A stretch of DNA of 13,574 nucleotides from Candidatus Bathyarchaeota archaeon. Its GTDB lineage: Archaea > Thermoproteota > Bathyarchaeia > 40CM-2-53-6. Below the pieces are notes generated by a model, which did not search any database, was not told the origin of the DNA, and worked only from the letters and a program-made list of their open reading frames with translations. A program made the translations under genes and the position numbers. The DNA lies in contig VBBB01000073.1 in NCBI GenBank assembly GCA_005882955.1, forward strand, positions 1 to 13,574. Direction: 5' to 3'. This document shows positions 1 to 5,705 of this stretch, piece by piece. Each line of letters opens with the position of its first letter. Positions within the stretch are counted from its first letter, which is position 1.

Positions 1-490
1 CACGGCGAAGCCTCCTATTGCTCCTGCAATCCATCCTAGGAACGCGATGAGTGAGAAGGCGAGTGTTCTCTTCTGGTCTCCCGCCTTGTCCGCTAGTAAT
101 GCGCTCCCGGAGACTGCGAAGGCTGCTTCACCGATTCCCTCCACCGCCGCGACTAGGAGTACGAGCGCTAGATTGGCTGTCAGCGCGAACCCGATTAGGC
201 TCAGGCTTGCGGCAATGTTTCCGAGAAAGAGCATTCTCCGCCTTCCGTATCTGTCCGCGAGTATGCCGAGCGGAAAACTCGCTAGCACCAGGGATATGGC
301 CATGACCCCGATCGTGACTCCCATCCAGAAGTTGGAAAGGCCTTGGACTTTCGGCAGGAAGAACGAGAGGTCTGTGTAGATGAAACCAAACACGACGCTG
401 GGGACGAAGCTGAGGTAGATGAGGAGGCGGGCCTCCCAAGGTATGCTCCTATACTCGCTGAAGATTGAAGGCAGAGAGCTCCCAGCCCAT
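1..490 (-). CDS. MFS transporter, N-terminal part, start disrupted
   Basis: The minus-strand frame in phase with position 3 encodes the N-terminal part of a major facilitator superfamily transporter; the C-terminal part lies off the left edge. The first membrane segment is hydrophobic and runs from about LLIYLSFVPSVVFGFIY. A second segment (VTIGVMAISLVLASFPLG) leads into the MFS loop-2 signature LADRYGRRRM, and two further helices follow. The frame is open from 498 to 1 but has no ATG, GTG or TTG ahead of the first helix. An ATG at 488-490 is one frame off: removing one G from ATGGGC gives MAGSSLPSIFSEYR, which joins smoothly to the transporter. A weak TATA-like element (515-524) would place transcription start near 493. 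The gene lies downstream of the monooxygenase on the same strand. Family is confident, substrate unknown; the frameshift may be a real mutation or an assembly error. Confidence 0.8.
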
Positions 491-606
491 GAGCAGATCT
501 AGGAAAGCCAGGCCTATCTCAAAAGGATGTTCCCACAGAATGGTTGTTGGAAATTGTCTATCGACAGAAAACTCCGTCATGATCGTGGCGTTGGGTCATC
601 ATGGAA

Positions 607-1884
607 CTATGGTAGGATTCCGCCTATTCTTGCCTGCTCGATAAGACCTGGCTTCTTAGTGAACACTCCCGCTGTTATCTCGAGTGCTTTTTTCATGAGC
701 TTCGGATTCTTCTGCATCTTGCTCAGTGCCCGTCTGTTGAGTCGCTTGATCAGCCAGTTATTGCTGAGCGCATAGGTGGACGTATAGTGAGCATGCTGTC
801 CTACTACATCAGCAAACATTTTCCGACTCGACTGGTATCGGGACAATCTCTTCGCTGAAGTATCCCCTGCGCTCAGGGCATCTGCTATCACATCTGCTAA
901 GGCGAGTGCGTCCTGCAGAGACAGGTTCACTCCCTGTCCAGCATGAGGATGGAACGTATGCGCGGAATCGCCGAGCAGCGCCACGCCGTTCCCTACCCAA
1001 GGGTCGACCTTTATGAAACTGGGAGTGAAATAGGCAATTCTCGTCCATGCTTCCATTGTCCCAAAACCTTCGGCCAGTTCAGGTGCGGCTTGAGTTACTT
1101 CATCTTTGAAACGTCCTAGTCCTTCCTTCTTCAAATCTTCAAAGCTCCGAGTTCCAACGCAGTAGAAGATGTATGTCGCTCCTGGGCCTGCGGGCATTAT
1201 CCCGAGCATCTTTCCTGGCGCCTGGTATTGTCGTGCCCTATCCTTCAACTCTGAAACTGGCCCGATTAGCCCAACCATGAAAGAATCCGAATATTTCTTC
1301 GTCTTTGTCGTCGCTCCGATGCTTTCCCGAACATGCGACTGAGGCCCATCAGCCCCGACGATTATCGAAGCTTGGATTTCGGAAGGTCCATCCTCGACGT
1401 TGCAACGTAGTCCCTGGGCGATTCCGTCCTTCCAAATGATTTCCTGGAACCGAGTATTCCAGATGGTCTGAGCGCCTAGGTTCTCAGCCTTGGAGCCGAG
1501 AAGGTGTTCCACCTGCACTGCGTCAGCTGTCATGATATAGTTCTGCGGATGGTCAAGCAAACCATAGTCGGCTTCTAACAGAACCTGTTGGTTCCAATCT
1601 CGCACTTCGAGTATTCTTTCGGCCGAGCCCATCTGCTGAACGCTGTCCAGAACTCCAATCTTCTCCAGCGCTTCCAGGCCATTGGGCTGGAAGGTTATGC
1701 CTCGAGGAGTCGCATCGAGCCCTTTCCTACGATCTAACAGAAGGGTCGAGATGTTTCTCTTCTGCAGTTCTAACGCCAGGGCGGAGCCTGCTATTCCTGC
1801 GCCAACTATCACAACATCGGCCTTTCCTTCCAAATCTCTCTCCTCGGCCGATTGAGGACGATTACTAATCAATCTTAAAATCAT
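607..1884 (-). CDS. FAD-dependent monooxygenase (UbiH/PHBH-like)
   Basis: This 425-residue protein has the three hallmarks of class A flavoprotein monooxygenases. They are the N-terminal dinucleotide fold VIVGAGIAGSA (Gly28, 30, 33) with an acidic end of strand 2 at Asp51-Arg52, the middle VGADGP motif (177-181), and the C-terminal LLGDSAHTFHPHAGQGVN motif (304-320) that binds the FAD ribityl/pyrophosphate. Such enzymes use NAD(P)H and O2 to hydroxylate aromatic or isoprenoid substrates; some relatives reduce archaeal lipids. The substrate cannot be read here, but the GD region is the oxygenase type. The ATG at 1884 sits on a TATA-like ATTTTAAGAT, so the true start may be the TTG at 1831-1833, preceded by GGAGAG, which leaves only a few residues before the Rossmann strand. 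The MFS gene follows on the same strand. The divergent hydrolase at 1900 starts only 15 nt away. Confidence 0.88.
   Translation of the reverse strand: MILRLISNRPQSAEERDLEGKADVVIVGAGIAGSALALELQKRNISTLLLDRRKGLDATPRGITFQPNGLEALEKIGVLDSVQQMGSAERILEVRDWNQQVLLEADYGLLDHPQNYIMTADAVQVEHLLGSKAENLGAQTIWNTRFQEIIWKDGIAQGLRCNVEDGPSEIQASIIVGADGPQSHVRESIGATTKTKKYSDSFMVGLIGPVSELKDRARQYQAPGKMLGIMPAGPGATYIFYCVGTRSFEDLKKEGLGRFKDEVTQAAPELAEGFGTMEAWTRIAYFTPSFIKVDPWVGNGVALLGDSAHTFHPHAGQGVNLSLQDALALADVIADALSAGDTSAKRLSRYQSSRKMFADVVGQHAHYTSTYALSNNWLIKRLNRRALSKMQKNPKLMKKALEITAGVFTKKPGLIEQARIGGILP
1873..1882. promoter_or_regulatory. Candidate TATA element between divergent genes
   Basis: ATCTTAAAAT reads TATA-like on both strands. 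On the plus strand it lies about 25 nt before the GTG at 1900. On the minus strand it overlaps the annotated ATG of the monooxygenase and would suit the internal TTG at 1833. The annotated starts leave only 15 nt between them, so one element may serve both directions. The assignment rests on spacing and composition only. Confidence 0.35.
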
Positions 1885-1899
1885 GCCTGCGGGGTCCGC

Positions 1900-2553
1900 G
1901 TGCTAGGATGGTTCTTGGCTAGAATTCATGGACAAGGCCCGGCAGAACAGATCAACGTCTACAATCTAGAAACTGCAGTCGCACCTCACGTATACAACAA
2001 CGACCGACGGTACGCCGTCCTTGTCGTGGACATGCTGTACGACTTTGTGTATGGCAAGATCAAGTGCGATAGGGCTGTCCCGATGATTCCTCGTAGCGGC
2101 GAACTCATCAACTCTGCTCGTAGCGCAGGTGTCCCTGTGCTCTATTCTAACGACTCCCATACGAGGAAGGATTTCGAGATTGAGAGGTGGGGAGAACACG
2201 CCATGCGCGGCACCAAGGGTGCCAGGGTCATAGGCGAATTGAGACCGCGGAAGAAGGATGTTCAGATTCCCAAGACAACCTATAGCAGTTTCTTCAACAC
2301 TAGACTAGAACGCGAACTCAAGAGAACTCACGATGGAAAAGGATCCAACACCCTAGTTATCTCTGGTCTCCATACCGACTGTTGCGTCAGGCACACAACT
2401 GCTGACGCCTTCTTCAGGGGCTACGAGACAATTATCGCTGAGGACGCAGTGAACTCCTTCACAGAGTTGCAATATCGGACTGGTCTTCAATATCTGAAAT
2501 TCTGTTATCTTGCCGACACGTTGCCCACCAAGAAAATCTCGAAATTATTCTAG
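1900..2553 (+). CDS. Isochorismatase-fold cysteine hydrolase, nicotinamidase-like
   Basis: This 217-residue protein is an isochorismatase-superfamily cysteine hydrolase. The catalytic triad is visible: Asp44 in VVDMLYDF, Lys125 in IPKTTYSSFF and Cys162 in TDCCVRHTTADA. The nicotinamidase-type metal site also appears intact, with Asp85 and His87 in SNDSHT and His100 in WGEHAMRGT. Together these favour amide hydrolysis of the nicotinamidase kind, though many archaeal relatives with the WGEHAMRGT block have unknown substrates. The start is uncertain. GTG at 1900 gives about 37 residues before the first strand (YAVLVVD), longer than usual for the family, so a downstream start is possible. The nucleoside hydrolase follows at once and apparently overlaps, which suggests a joint salvage role, for example nicotinamide from nicotinamide riboside; that pathway link is inference. 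Confidence 0.85.
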   Translation: MLGWFLARIHGQGPAEQINVYNLETAVAPHVYNNDRRYAVLVVDMLYDFVYGKIKCDRAVPMIPRSGELINSARSAGVPVLYSNDSHTRKDFEIERWGEHAMRGTKGARVIGELRPRKKDVQIPKTTYSSFFNTRLERELKRTHDGKGSNTLVISGLHTDCCVRHTTADAFFRGYETIIAEDAVNSFTELQYRTGLQYLKFCYLADTLPTKKISKLF

Positions 2554-3517
2554 GAAGGGTCCCGGGTCGAGAAGACCCTCCCGCGTCATTATCGATATGG
2601 ATGGAGGTATCGACGATGCTCTCGCACTCATACTCGCCCTAAGGTCTGCCGAGCTAGAGGTCGCCGGCATAACCGCGGTCTCAGGCAACGTACCTGTCGA
2701 GCAAGCAACTGTCAACGGTTTGAGAGTTGTCGAACTTCTCGACAGGTCAGATGTTTGGGTCGCGCGAGGGTTAGGGAATCCATTGTTTCGTGACCCCATA
2801 CGGGCAATAGCCTTTCACGGAAGCGACGGGTTAGGAGACTCCAACTTACCACTTCCCAAACTTAGTCCTTCTAGGAAACCCGCGCTCAATGTGATCCTAG
2901 AAACTCTCGCCTCATCCAAGCGAAAATCTACCACCATCATCTGCACGGGACCAATGACCAACATTGCGGCGCTCCTGACAGAATTCCCGGACGCCGAGGG
3001 AATGGTCGAGGAGATTGTGATAATGGGAGGCGCGTACTTCGTTACAGAGTATGGCTTCGGGAATGAGACTCCGGTAGCAGAGTTCAACGTCTACTCGGAC
3101 CCAGAAGCCGCGAAAATTGTGTTCGACGCAGACGTCCCAATTAAGGCAGTTGGCCTCGATGTGACAATGAATCCTCGTGTCCAGCTGACGAAAAGTGATT
3201 ATGACCAGCTAAGAAATCGGAAAGGGCGTGTCTCCGCTTTCGCAAGTTCGATCTTGAAAAATAACATGAGAAGATATGGCCGATTTGCTCTACATGATCC
3301 GATGGCTGTGGCAGTTAAGGTCAAGCCATCGCTCTTCCAATTTTCAAACTACCATACTCAGGTTGAGACGAAAGGCGAGTCTACGTTGGGAATGACCGTC
3401 GCTGATAGGCGGGACTGGTTGCCAGATGACAAACTCGTGGGAAGACCCGTAATGATCTGCACGAGGGCTGACCCGAAGTTCAAACAGTTCTTTTTGACGC
3501 GTCTAACGGCGGCCTAA
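2510..3517 (+). CDS. Nucleoside hydrolase (inosine-uridine preferring family)
   Basis: The protein is a nucleoside N-ribohydrolase, which splits a ribonucleoside into base and ribose. The calcium/ribose-binding N-terminus reads VIIDMDGGIDDALAL (Asp29, 31, 35, 36), matching DxDxGxDD but with Gly in place of the usual Pro at residue 32. Further signatures are HGSDGLG (103-109), the NVYSDPEAA block (193-201) and LHDPMAV (261-267), which carries the last metal Asp263. Base preference cannot be read. The start is a problem: the only ATG, GTG or TTG ahead of the motif is the TTG at 2510, inside the previous gene by 44 nt. It yields an Arg-rich leader of about 25 residues that looks like read-through of the neighbour in another frame. 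Family members normally begin 2-5 residues before VIID, so a non-canonical start near 2575-2585 or a sequence error is possible. Co-transcription with the cysteine hydrolase is very likely. Confidence 0.87.
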   Translation: MPTRCPPRKSRNYSRKGPGSRRPSRVIIDMDGGIDDALALILALRSAELEVAGITAVSGNVPVEQATVNGLRVVELLDRSDVWVARGLGNPLFRDPIRAIAFHGSDGLGDSNLPLPKLSPSRKPALNVILETLASSKRKSTTIICTGPMTNIAALLTEFPDAEGMVEEIVIMGGAYFVTEYGFGNETPVAEFNVYSDPEAAKIVFDADVPIKAVGLDVTMNPRVQLTKSDYDQLRNRKGRVSAFASSILKNNMRRYGRFALHDPMAVAVKVKPSLFQFSNYHTQVETKGESTLGMTVADRRDWLPDDKLVGRPVMICTRADPKFKQFFLTRLTAA

Positions 3518-3541
3518 ACGTCGGATTCGTCATCTAGCGTG

Positions 3542-3546
3542 TTTTT
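3542..3546 (+). terminator. Weak oligo-T terminator candidate
   Basis: A run of five T lies 25 nt after the nucleoside hydrolase stop and before the next promoter. Archaeal RNA polymerase can stop at short T tracts without a hairpin, and I see no stem next to it. Low confidence. Confidence 0.3.
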
Positions 3547-3563
3547 CGGGTGAAAAGTGTAGA

Positions 3564-3571
3564 TTTTTAAA
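3564..3571 (+). promoter_or_regulatory. TATA box of the VOC-family gene
   Basis: TTTTTAAA lies about 30 nt upstream of the ATG at 3599 and is preceded by a purine-rich GTGAAAAG that could act as the BRE. The expected transcription start near 3594 leaves a leader of about 5 nt, so the mRNA is effectively leaderless. This is one of the clearest archaeal promoters in the window. Confidence 0.65.
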
Positions 3572-3598
3572 CTCAATATTTGGCAATACAGGGCTACT

Positions 3599-3949
3599 AT
3601 GGGAAAAGAAATAGGCCACATAGAACTGATATCGAAGGACCTACTGGCGACCAAGAAGTTCTACTCCAGACTCTTCGGCTGGAAATTCGAGATGGCTGGC
3701 GACGGCTATACAATGTTCAAGACCTCGAAGAAGGGCGTCGGCGGCGGCTTCATGCTAGACAAGAAGGTCAAGCCTGGATCAACCACACTCTACGTCAACG
3801 TTGACACCATCCCAGCAATGCAACAGAAGGCAAAGAGTCTCGGCGGACGAATACTGAAGAAGAGGAAGGCCATCGGTGGCGGAATGGGCTACTGGGGCAC
3901 CATTGGAGATCCGCACGGCAACGTCATAGGCCTCTGGAGCAAAAAGTAA
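3599..3949 (+). CDS. VOC-superfamily (glyoxalase/bleomycin-resistance fold) protein
   Basis: This complete 116-residue protein has the paired beta-alpha-beta-beta-beta modules of the vicinal oxygen chelate fold. Module one starts at IGHIELISKDLLATKKFYSR (His7 is the usual first metal ligand) and runs to FGWKF. Module two starts at TTLYVNVDTIPAMQQKAKSL and ends in GTIGDPHGNVIGLW (100-113). The usual C-terminal metal Glu is replaced by Gly111, as in many small members annotated only as 'lactoylglutathione lyase-related', so catalysis by metal chelation is doubtful. It is shorter than, and lacks the pattern of, methylmalonyl-CoA epimerase. The gene is monocistronic, with a strong TATA box upstream and a T-tract terminator downstream. 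Fold is confident, function unknown. Confidence 0.85.
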   Translation: MGKEIGHIELISKDLLATKKFYSRLFGWKFEMAGDGYTMFKTSKKGVGGGFMLDKKVKPGSTTLYVNVDTIPAMQQKAKSLGGRILKKRKAIGGGMGYWGTIGDPHGNVIGLWSKK

Positions 3950-3966
3950 CCTAACGCAGACGAAGG

Positions 3967-4021
3967 GCTCGGACCCCCGAGCTACGCCTAGTTAGGCGGA
4001 CTATCGAGAACTCCCTTTTTT
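3967..4021 (+). terminator. Double hairpin plus T6 tract after the VOC gene
   Basis: Downstream of the VOC stop there are two perfect short hairpins: GCTCGG/CCGAGC (3967-3972 with 3977-3982, 4-nt loop) and CGCCTA/TAGGCG (3985-3990 with 3993-3998, 2 nt between arms). A CCC-T6 tract follows at 4013-4021. The T tract fits an archaeal terminator. The hairpins are not required for archaeal termination and may instead stabilise the 3' end or belong to a larger RNA structure. Confidence 0.5.
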
Positions 4022-4149
4022 CACTTCATAAACCCGGATTTAGTCGGCCCGCTTGTTGATATCTCGTCGATAGTCCTCTAGGTCAACTTTGTGCTACGCC
4101 CTAGAAATTGGGAGAACTTGTCCTCGCATACTAGGAAAACCGACTAAAT
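3998..4149. repeat. Two interleaved 10-bp inverted repeats
   Basis: GGACTATCGA (3998-4007) is the exact reverse complement of TCGATAGTCC (4067-4076). ATTTAGTCGG (4038-4047) is the exact reverse complement of CCGACTAAAT (4140-4149). The two pairs interleave, so as RNA they would form a pseudoknot-like arrangement, and as DNA they could be paired protein sites. They occupy most of the 286-bp gene-free interval 3950-4235, in which I see no ORF or recognisable RNA gene. No known RNA family is recognised. Confidence 0.5.
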
Positions 4150-4155
4150 TATCGG

Positions 4156-4207
4156 AAAAATCGAAAAAATCGTTCAAACTGCGACGGAATAGAATGTGTT
4201 AAATATG
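4156..4207 (+). promoter_or_regulatory. Promoter with AAAAATCG boxes before the first zinc-ribbon gene
   Basis: The TATA-like TTAAATATG (4199-4207) lies about 33 nt before the TTG start at 4236 and is embedded in GAATGTGTTA (4192-4201). The same 10-mer precedes the gene at 5058. Upstream are two direct AAAAATCG-type boxes (4156-4163 and 4164-4172), also found in the other promoter. The shared layout suggests a common regulator. Confidence 0.55.
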
Positions 4208-4210
4208 GTA

Positions 4211-4227
4211 GGTCTGTTAGCCAGACC
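4211..4227. promoter_or_regulatory. Dyad at the transcription start, possible operator
   Basis: GGTCTG (4211-4216) and CAGACC (4222-4227) form a perfect 6-bp inverted repeat around TTAGC. It sits between the TATA box and the start codon, over the expected transcription start near 4229. That position would suit a repressor site. No comparable dyad occupies the same place before 5058. Confidence 0.35.
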
Positions 4228-4235
4228 GACTGAAT

Positions 4236-4775
4236 TTGGCGGATAAGCCGACAGCTGCCTTTGTCCTTTCTCTAATTGGGGGAATTTTTGTGTTATTGGG
4301 TGGCGCCTTTCAGGCTTTCCTCGGCGCTGTAATTTCAGGAATTGGAACCACTGCCAATGGTACAAGCACTGCGGGAGTTGGTTCAGTTGTCGGCATTCTG
4401 GGAATCCTAGGAATCATTTTCGGGATAGTGATGATCCTCGGTGGTGTAATGATGTACTCTAATCCCCAATCCCACAAAATGTGGGGGGTCATCGTATTGA
4501 TTCTCTCCATAATCAGTTTCGCGACCTCCTCGTTTGGAGGGGTCGTCATAGGTTTTCTCCTTGGCTTGATCGGCGGCATATTGGGGCTCGTCTATAAACC
4601 GTCAATGGGTCCCGCTGCAATGCAGGGTCAGCCTATGGGTTCGATGCCTATGGGCAGTACGGGTACCATGGGAGCCGGGGCACCAATAGGTCAAATGGGT
4701 ATGACATGCAAGAACTGTGGGGCCAGCATTCCTGCTGGAGCTACGCGTTGCCCCAGCTGCGGCGCGAGCGTCTAA
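4236..4775 (+). CDS. Four-helix membrane protein with C-terminal zinc ribbon (DUF4064-like)
   Basis: This 179-residue protein has four predicted membrane helices: about 8-30 (FVLSLIGGIFVLLGG), 50-73, 82-98 and 101-120. A flexible Met/Gly/Pro-rich linker (about 122-155, with repeated PMGS) and a zinc ribbon follow. The ribbon ligands are Cys158, Cys161, Cys172 and Cys175 in CKNCG...RCPSCG. The N-terminal half resembles the DUF4064 group of small membrane proteins. The TTG start at 4236 is supported by the promoter about 33 nt upstream and by the immediate start of helix 1. The ribbon probably faces the cytosol and may bind nucleic acid or protein. It is the first of three neighbouring genes of this architecture, though its helices are not clearly homologous to the other two. 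Molecular function is unknown. Confidence 0.85.
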   Translation: MADKPTAAFVLSLIGGIFVLLGGAFQAFLGAVISGIGTTANGTSTAGVGSVVGILGILGIIFGIVMILGGVMMYSNPQSHKMWGVIVLILSIISFATSSFGGVVIGFLLGLIGGILGLVYKPSMGPAAMQGQPMGSMPMGSTGTMGAGAPIGQMGMTCKNCGASIPAGATRCPSCGASV

Positions 4776-5057
4776 ACCGTCAAGTTATTCCAGACCATTC
4801 CTTACAGGGCATAACATTCGCCAGATTTTCTCTCAGTCAACTTGCAGTGCCCCTTTGCTGCCCAACTTCTCTTGCTAGCAGATTACGCTACAACTCCGGA
4901 GCTCAGTCTTCGCATCAATGCTGAATTGAACCGCATGGAAACGACAAAACCTAGCGTCAGTAGCCTGAAACCGGAAAATTCTAGGATATTCCTTCGAAAA
5001 TCGCCTAAAAATCGACTTTACCGAATGTGTTATATACGATAAAATAAACCGGTCTTC
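4776..5057. other. Gene-free interval before the second membrane-protein gene
   Basis: The 282 bp between the stop at 4775 and the ATG at 5058 hold no convincing gene. A short open frame at 4842-5042 runs straight through the promoter and has no domain. The 3' end carries the promoter at 4997-5038. I see no strong hairpin and no long T tract. Confidence 0.5.
4997..5038 (+). promoter_or_regulatory. Promoter with AAAAATCG boxes before the second membrane gene
   Basis: TTATATACG (5030-5038) is a strong TATA box about 24-28 nt before the ATG at 5058, so the transcript should be leaderless. It is embedded in GAATGTGTTA (5023-5032), identical to 4192-4201. Upstream lie AAAATCG (4997-5003) and AAAAATCG (5007-5014). 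Compared with the first promoter, the gap from the last box to GAATGTG is shorter by about 11 bp, close to one helical turn. Confidence 0.6.
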
Positions 5058-5552
5058 ATGGAACCGAAACCGCGCAGACCGACCGGCGTAACTATTCTAG
5101 GCGTCCTTGCGATACTTGGAGGAATAGCACTCCTTGTCGCTGGAGTAGCTGCAATCGGTCTCGGACTTGTAATTGGAACCTACGCAGGCTCCGCCTTTAC
5201 AAATGCTCTTTCAAATGCTGGCTATTCCGGGCTAGCCTCCGTTGGTGCGGGAACACTCGCTGTAATCTTACTGGCACTCGGCGCGGTAGTACTTGTTCTG
5301 GGAATATTGTACTTCGCTGTAGGAATTGGATACTTTGGAGGCAAGGGCTGGGCTTGGACCGTTGGAATCATCGTTACTGCCATCAGCATAGTCGTTGACA
5401 TCGTCCAGATTGCGTTTGGGGCTTACAGCAATGCCTTCGGATTGGTCATTGGTCTATTGATAATTTACTATCTTACTAGGCCACACGTTAAGGTCTTCTT
5501 TGGCAAAGGAGGTTCGACGATGGTTTCTTCCCCAATGCCCACGCAGGGATGA
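5058..5552 (+). CDS. Multi-pass membrane protein, paralogue that lost its zinc ribbon
   Basis: This 164-residue protein begins with a short basic segment (MEPKPRRPTG) and four hydrophobic helices (about 11-41, 62-92, 99-120, 124-139). It ends its membrane part with YYLTRPHVKVFFGKGG (137-152). Its neighbour at 5706 has the same plan, RPxGxTIL at the start and YYLTRxHVKxFFGKGG at the end, so the two are tandem paralogues. After residue 152 the tail is only a dozen residues before a TGA at 5550-5552. In frame beyond that stop are recognisable remains of a zinc ribbon, so the ORF is probably truncated relative to its ancestor while the membrane domain is intact. The leaderless start is well supported by the TATA box. 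Function unknown. Confidence 0.85.
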   Translation: MEPKPRRPTGVTILGVLAILGGIALLVAGVAAIGLGLVIGTYAGSAFTNALSNAGYSGLASVGAGTLAVILLALGAVVLVLGILYFAVGIGYFGGKGWAWTVGIIVTAISIVVDIVQIAFGAYSNAFGLVIGLLIIYYLTRPHVKVFFGKGGSTMVSSPMPTQG

Positions 5553-5597
5553 GCCAATGCTGGAGCTACTCGTTGGCCTCGCTGCCGTACGGCCGTA
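5553..5597 (+). pseudogene. Decayed zinc-ribbon tail after the premature TGA
   Basis: Directly after the TGA, in the same frame, the codons read ANAGATRWPRCRTAV. This aligns with PAGATRCPSCGASV at the end of the protein ending at 4775. At DNA level 5558-5575 matches 4733-4750 at 17 of 18 positions. One ligand Cys has become Trp, one Gly has become Arg, and the first CxxC knuckle is missing. It can no longer bind zinc in the usual way and lies beyond the stop. Confidence 0.7.
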
Positions 5598-5705
5598 TTG
5601 AGCTGTCGAATCAAAAAGTTTCCCAGATATCTTTCTGTAGACAGATGAGCGACTAAACTGGGTACTCAGTAACAGTCGCCTTAACACTGCCTCATTTCTC
5701 GAATT

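Noticed and set aside
449..580. A 43-codon minus-strand ORF starting MTEFSVDRQFPTT as an independent small gene
   Set aside because: Its end overlaps the N-terminus of the MFS frame and its last part is explained by the one-base shift at 486-488; no domain or separate promoter is visible.
3599..3949. VOC protein as the methylmalonyl-CoA epimerase of the mutase pathway
   Set aside because: It is short, lies far from the mutases, and lacks the C-terminal Glu metal ligand expected in an active epimerase.
3950..4235. tRNA or known structural RNA in the inverted-repeat region
   Set aside because: No cloverleaf, TPsiC-like segment or other recognisable RNA signature could be fitted; only unexplained inverted repeats remain.
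4842..5042. 66-codon ORF between the first two membrane-protein genes
   Set aside because: It runs through the TATA box and AAAAATCG boxes of the next gene and shows no domain or protein-like composition.
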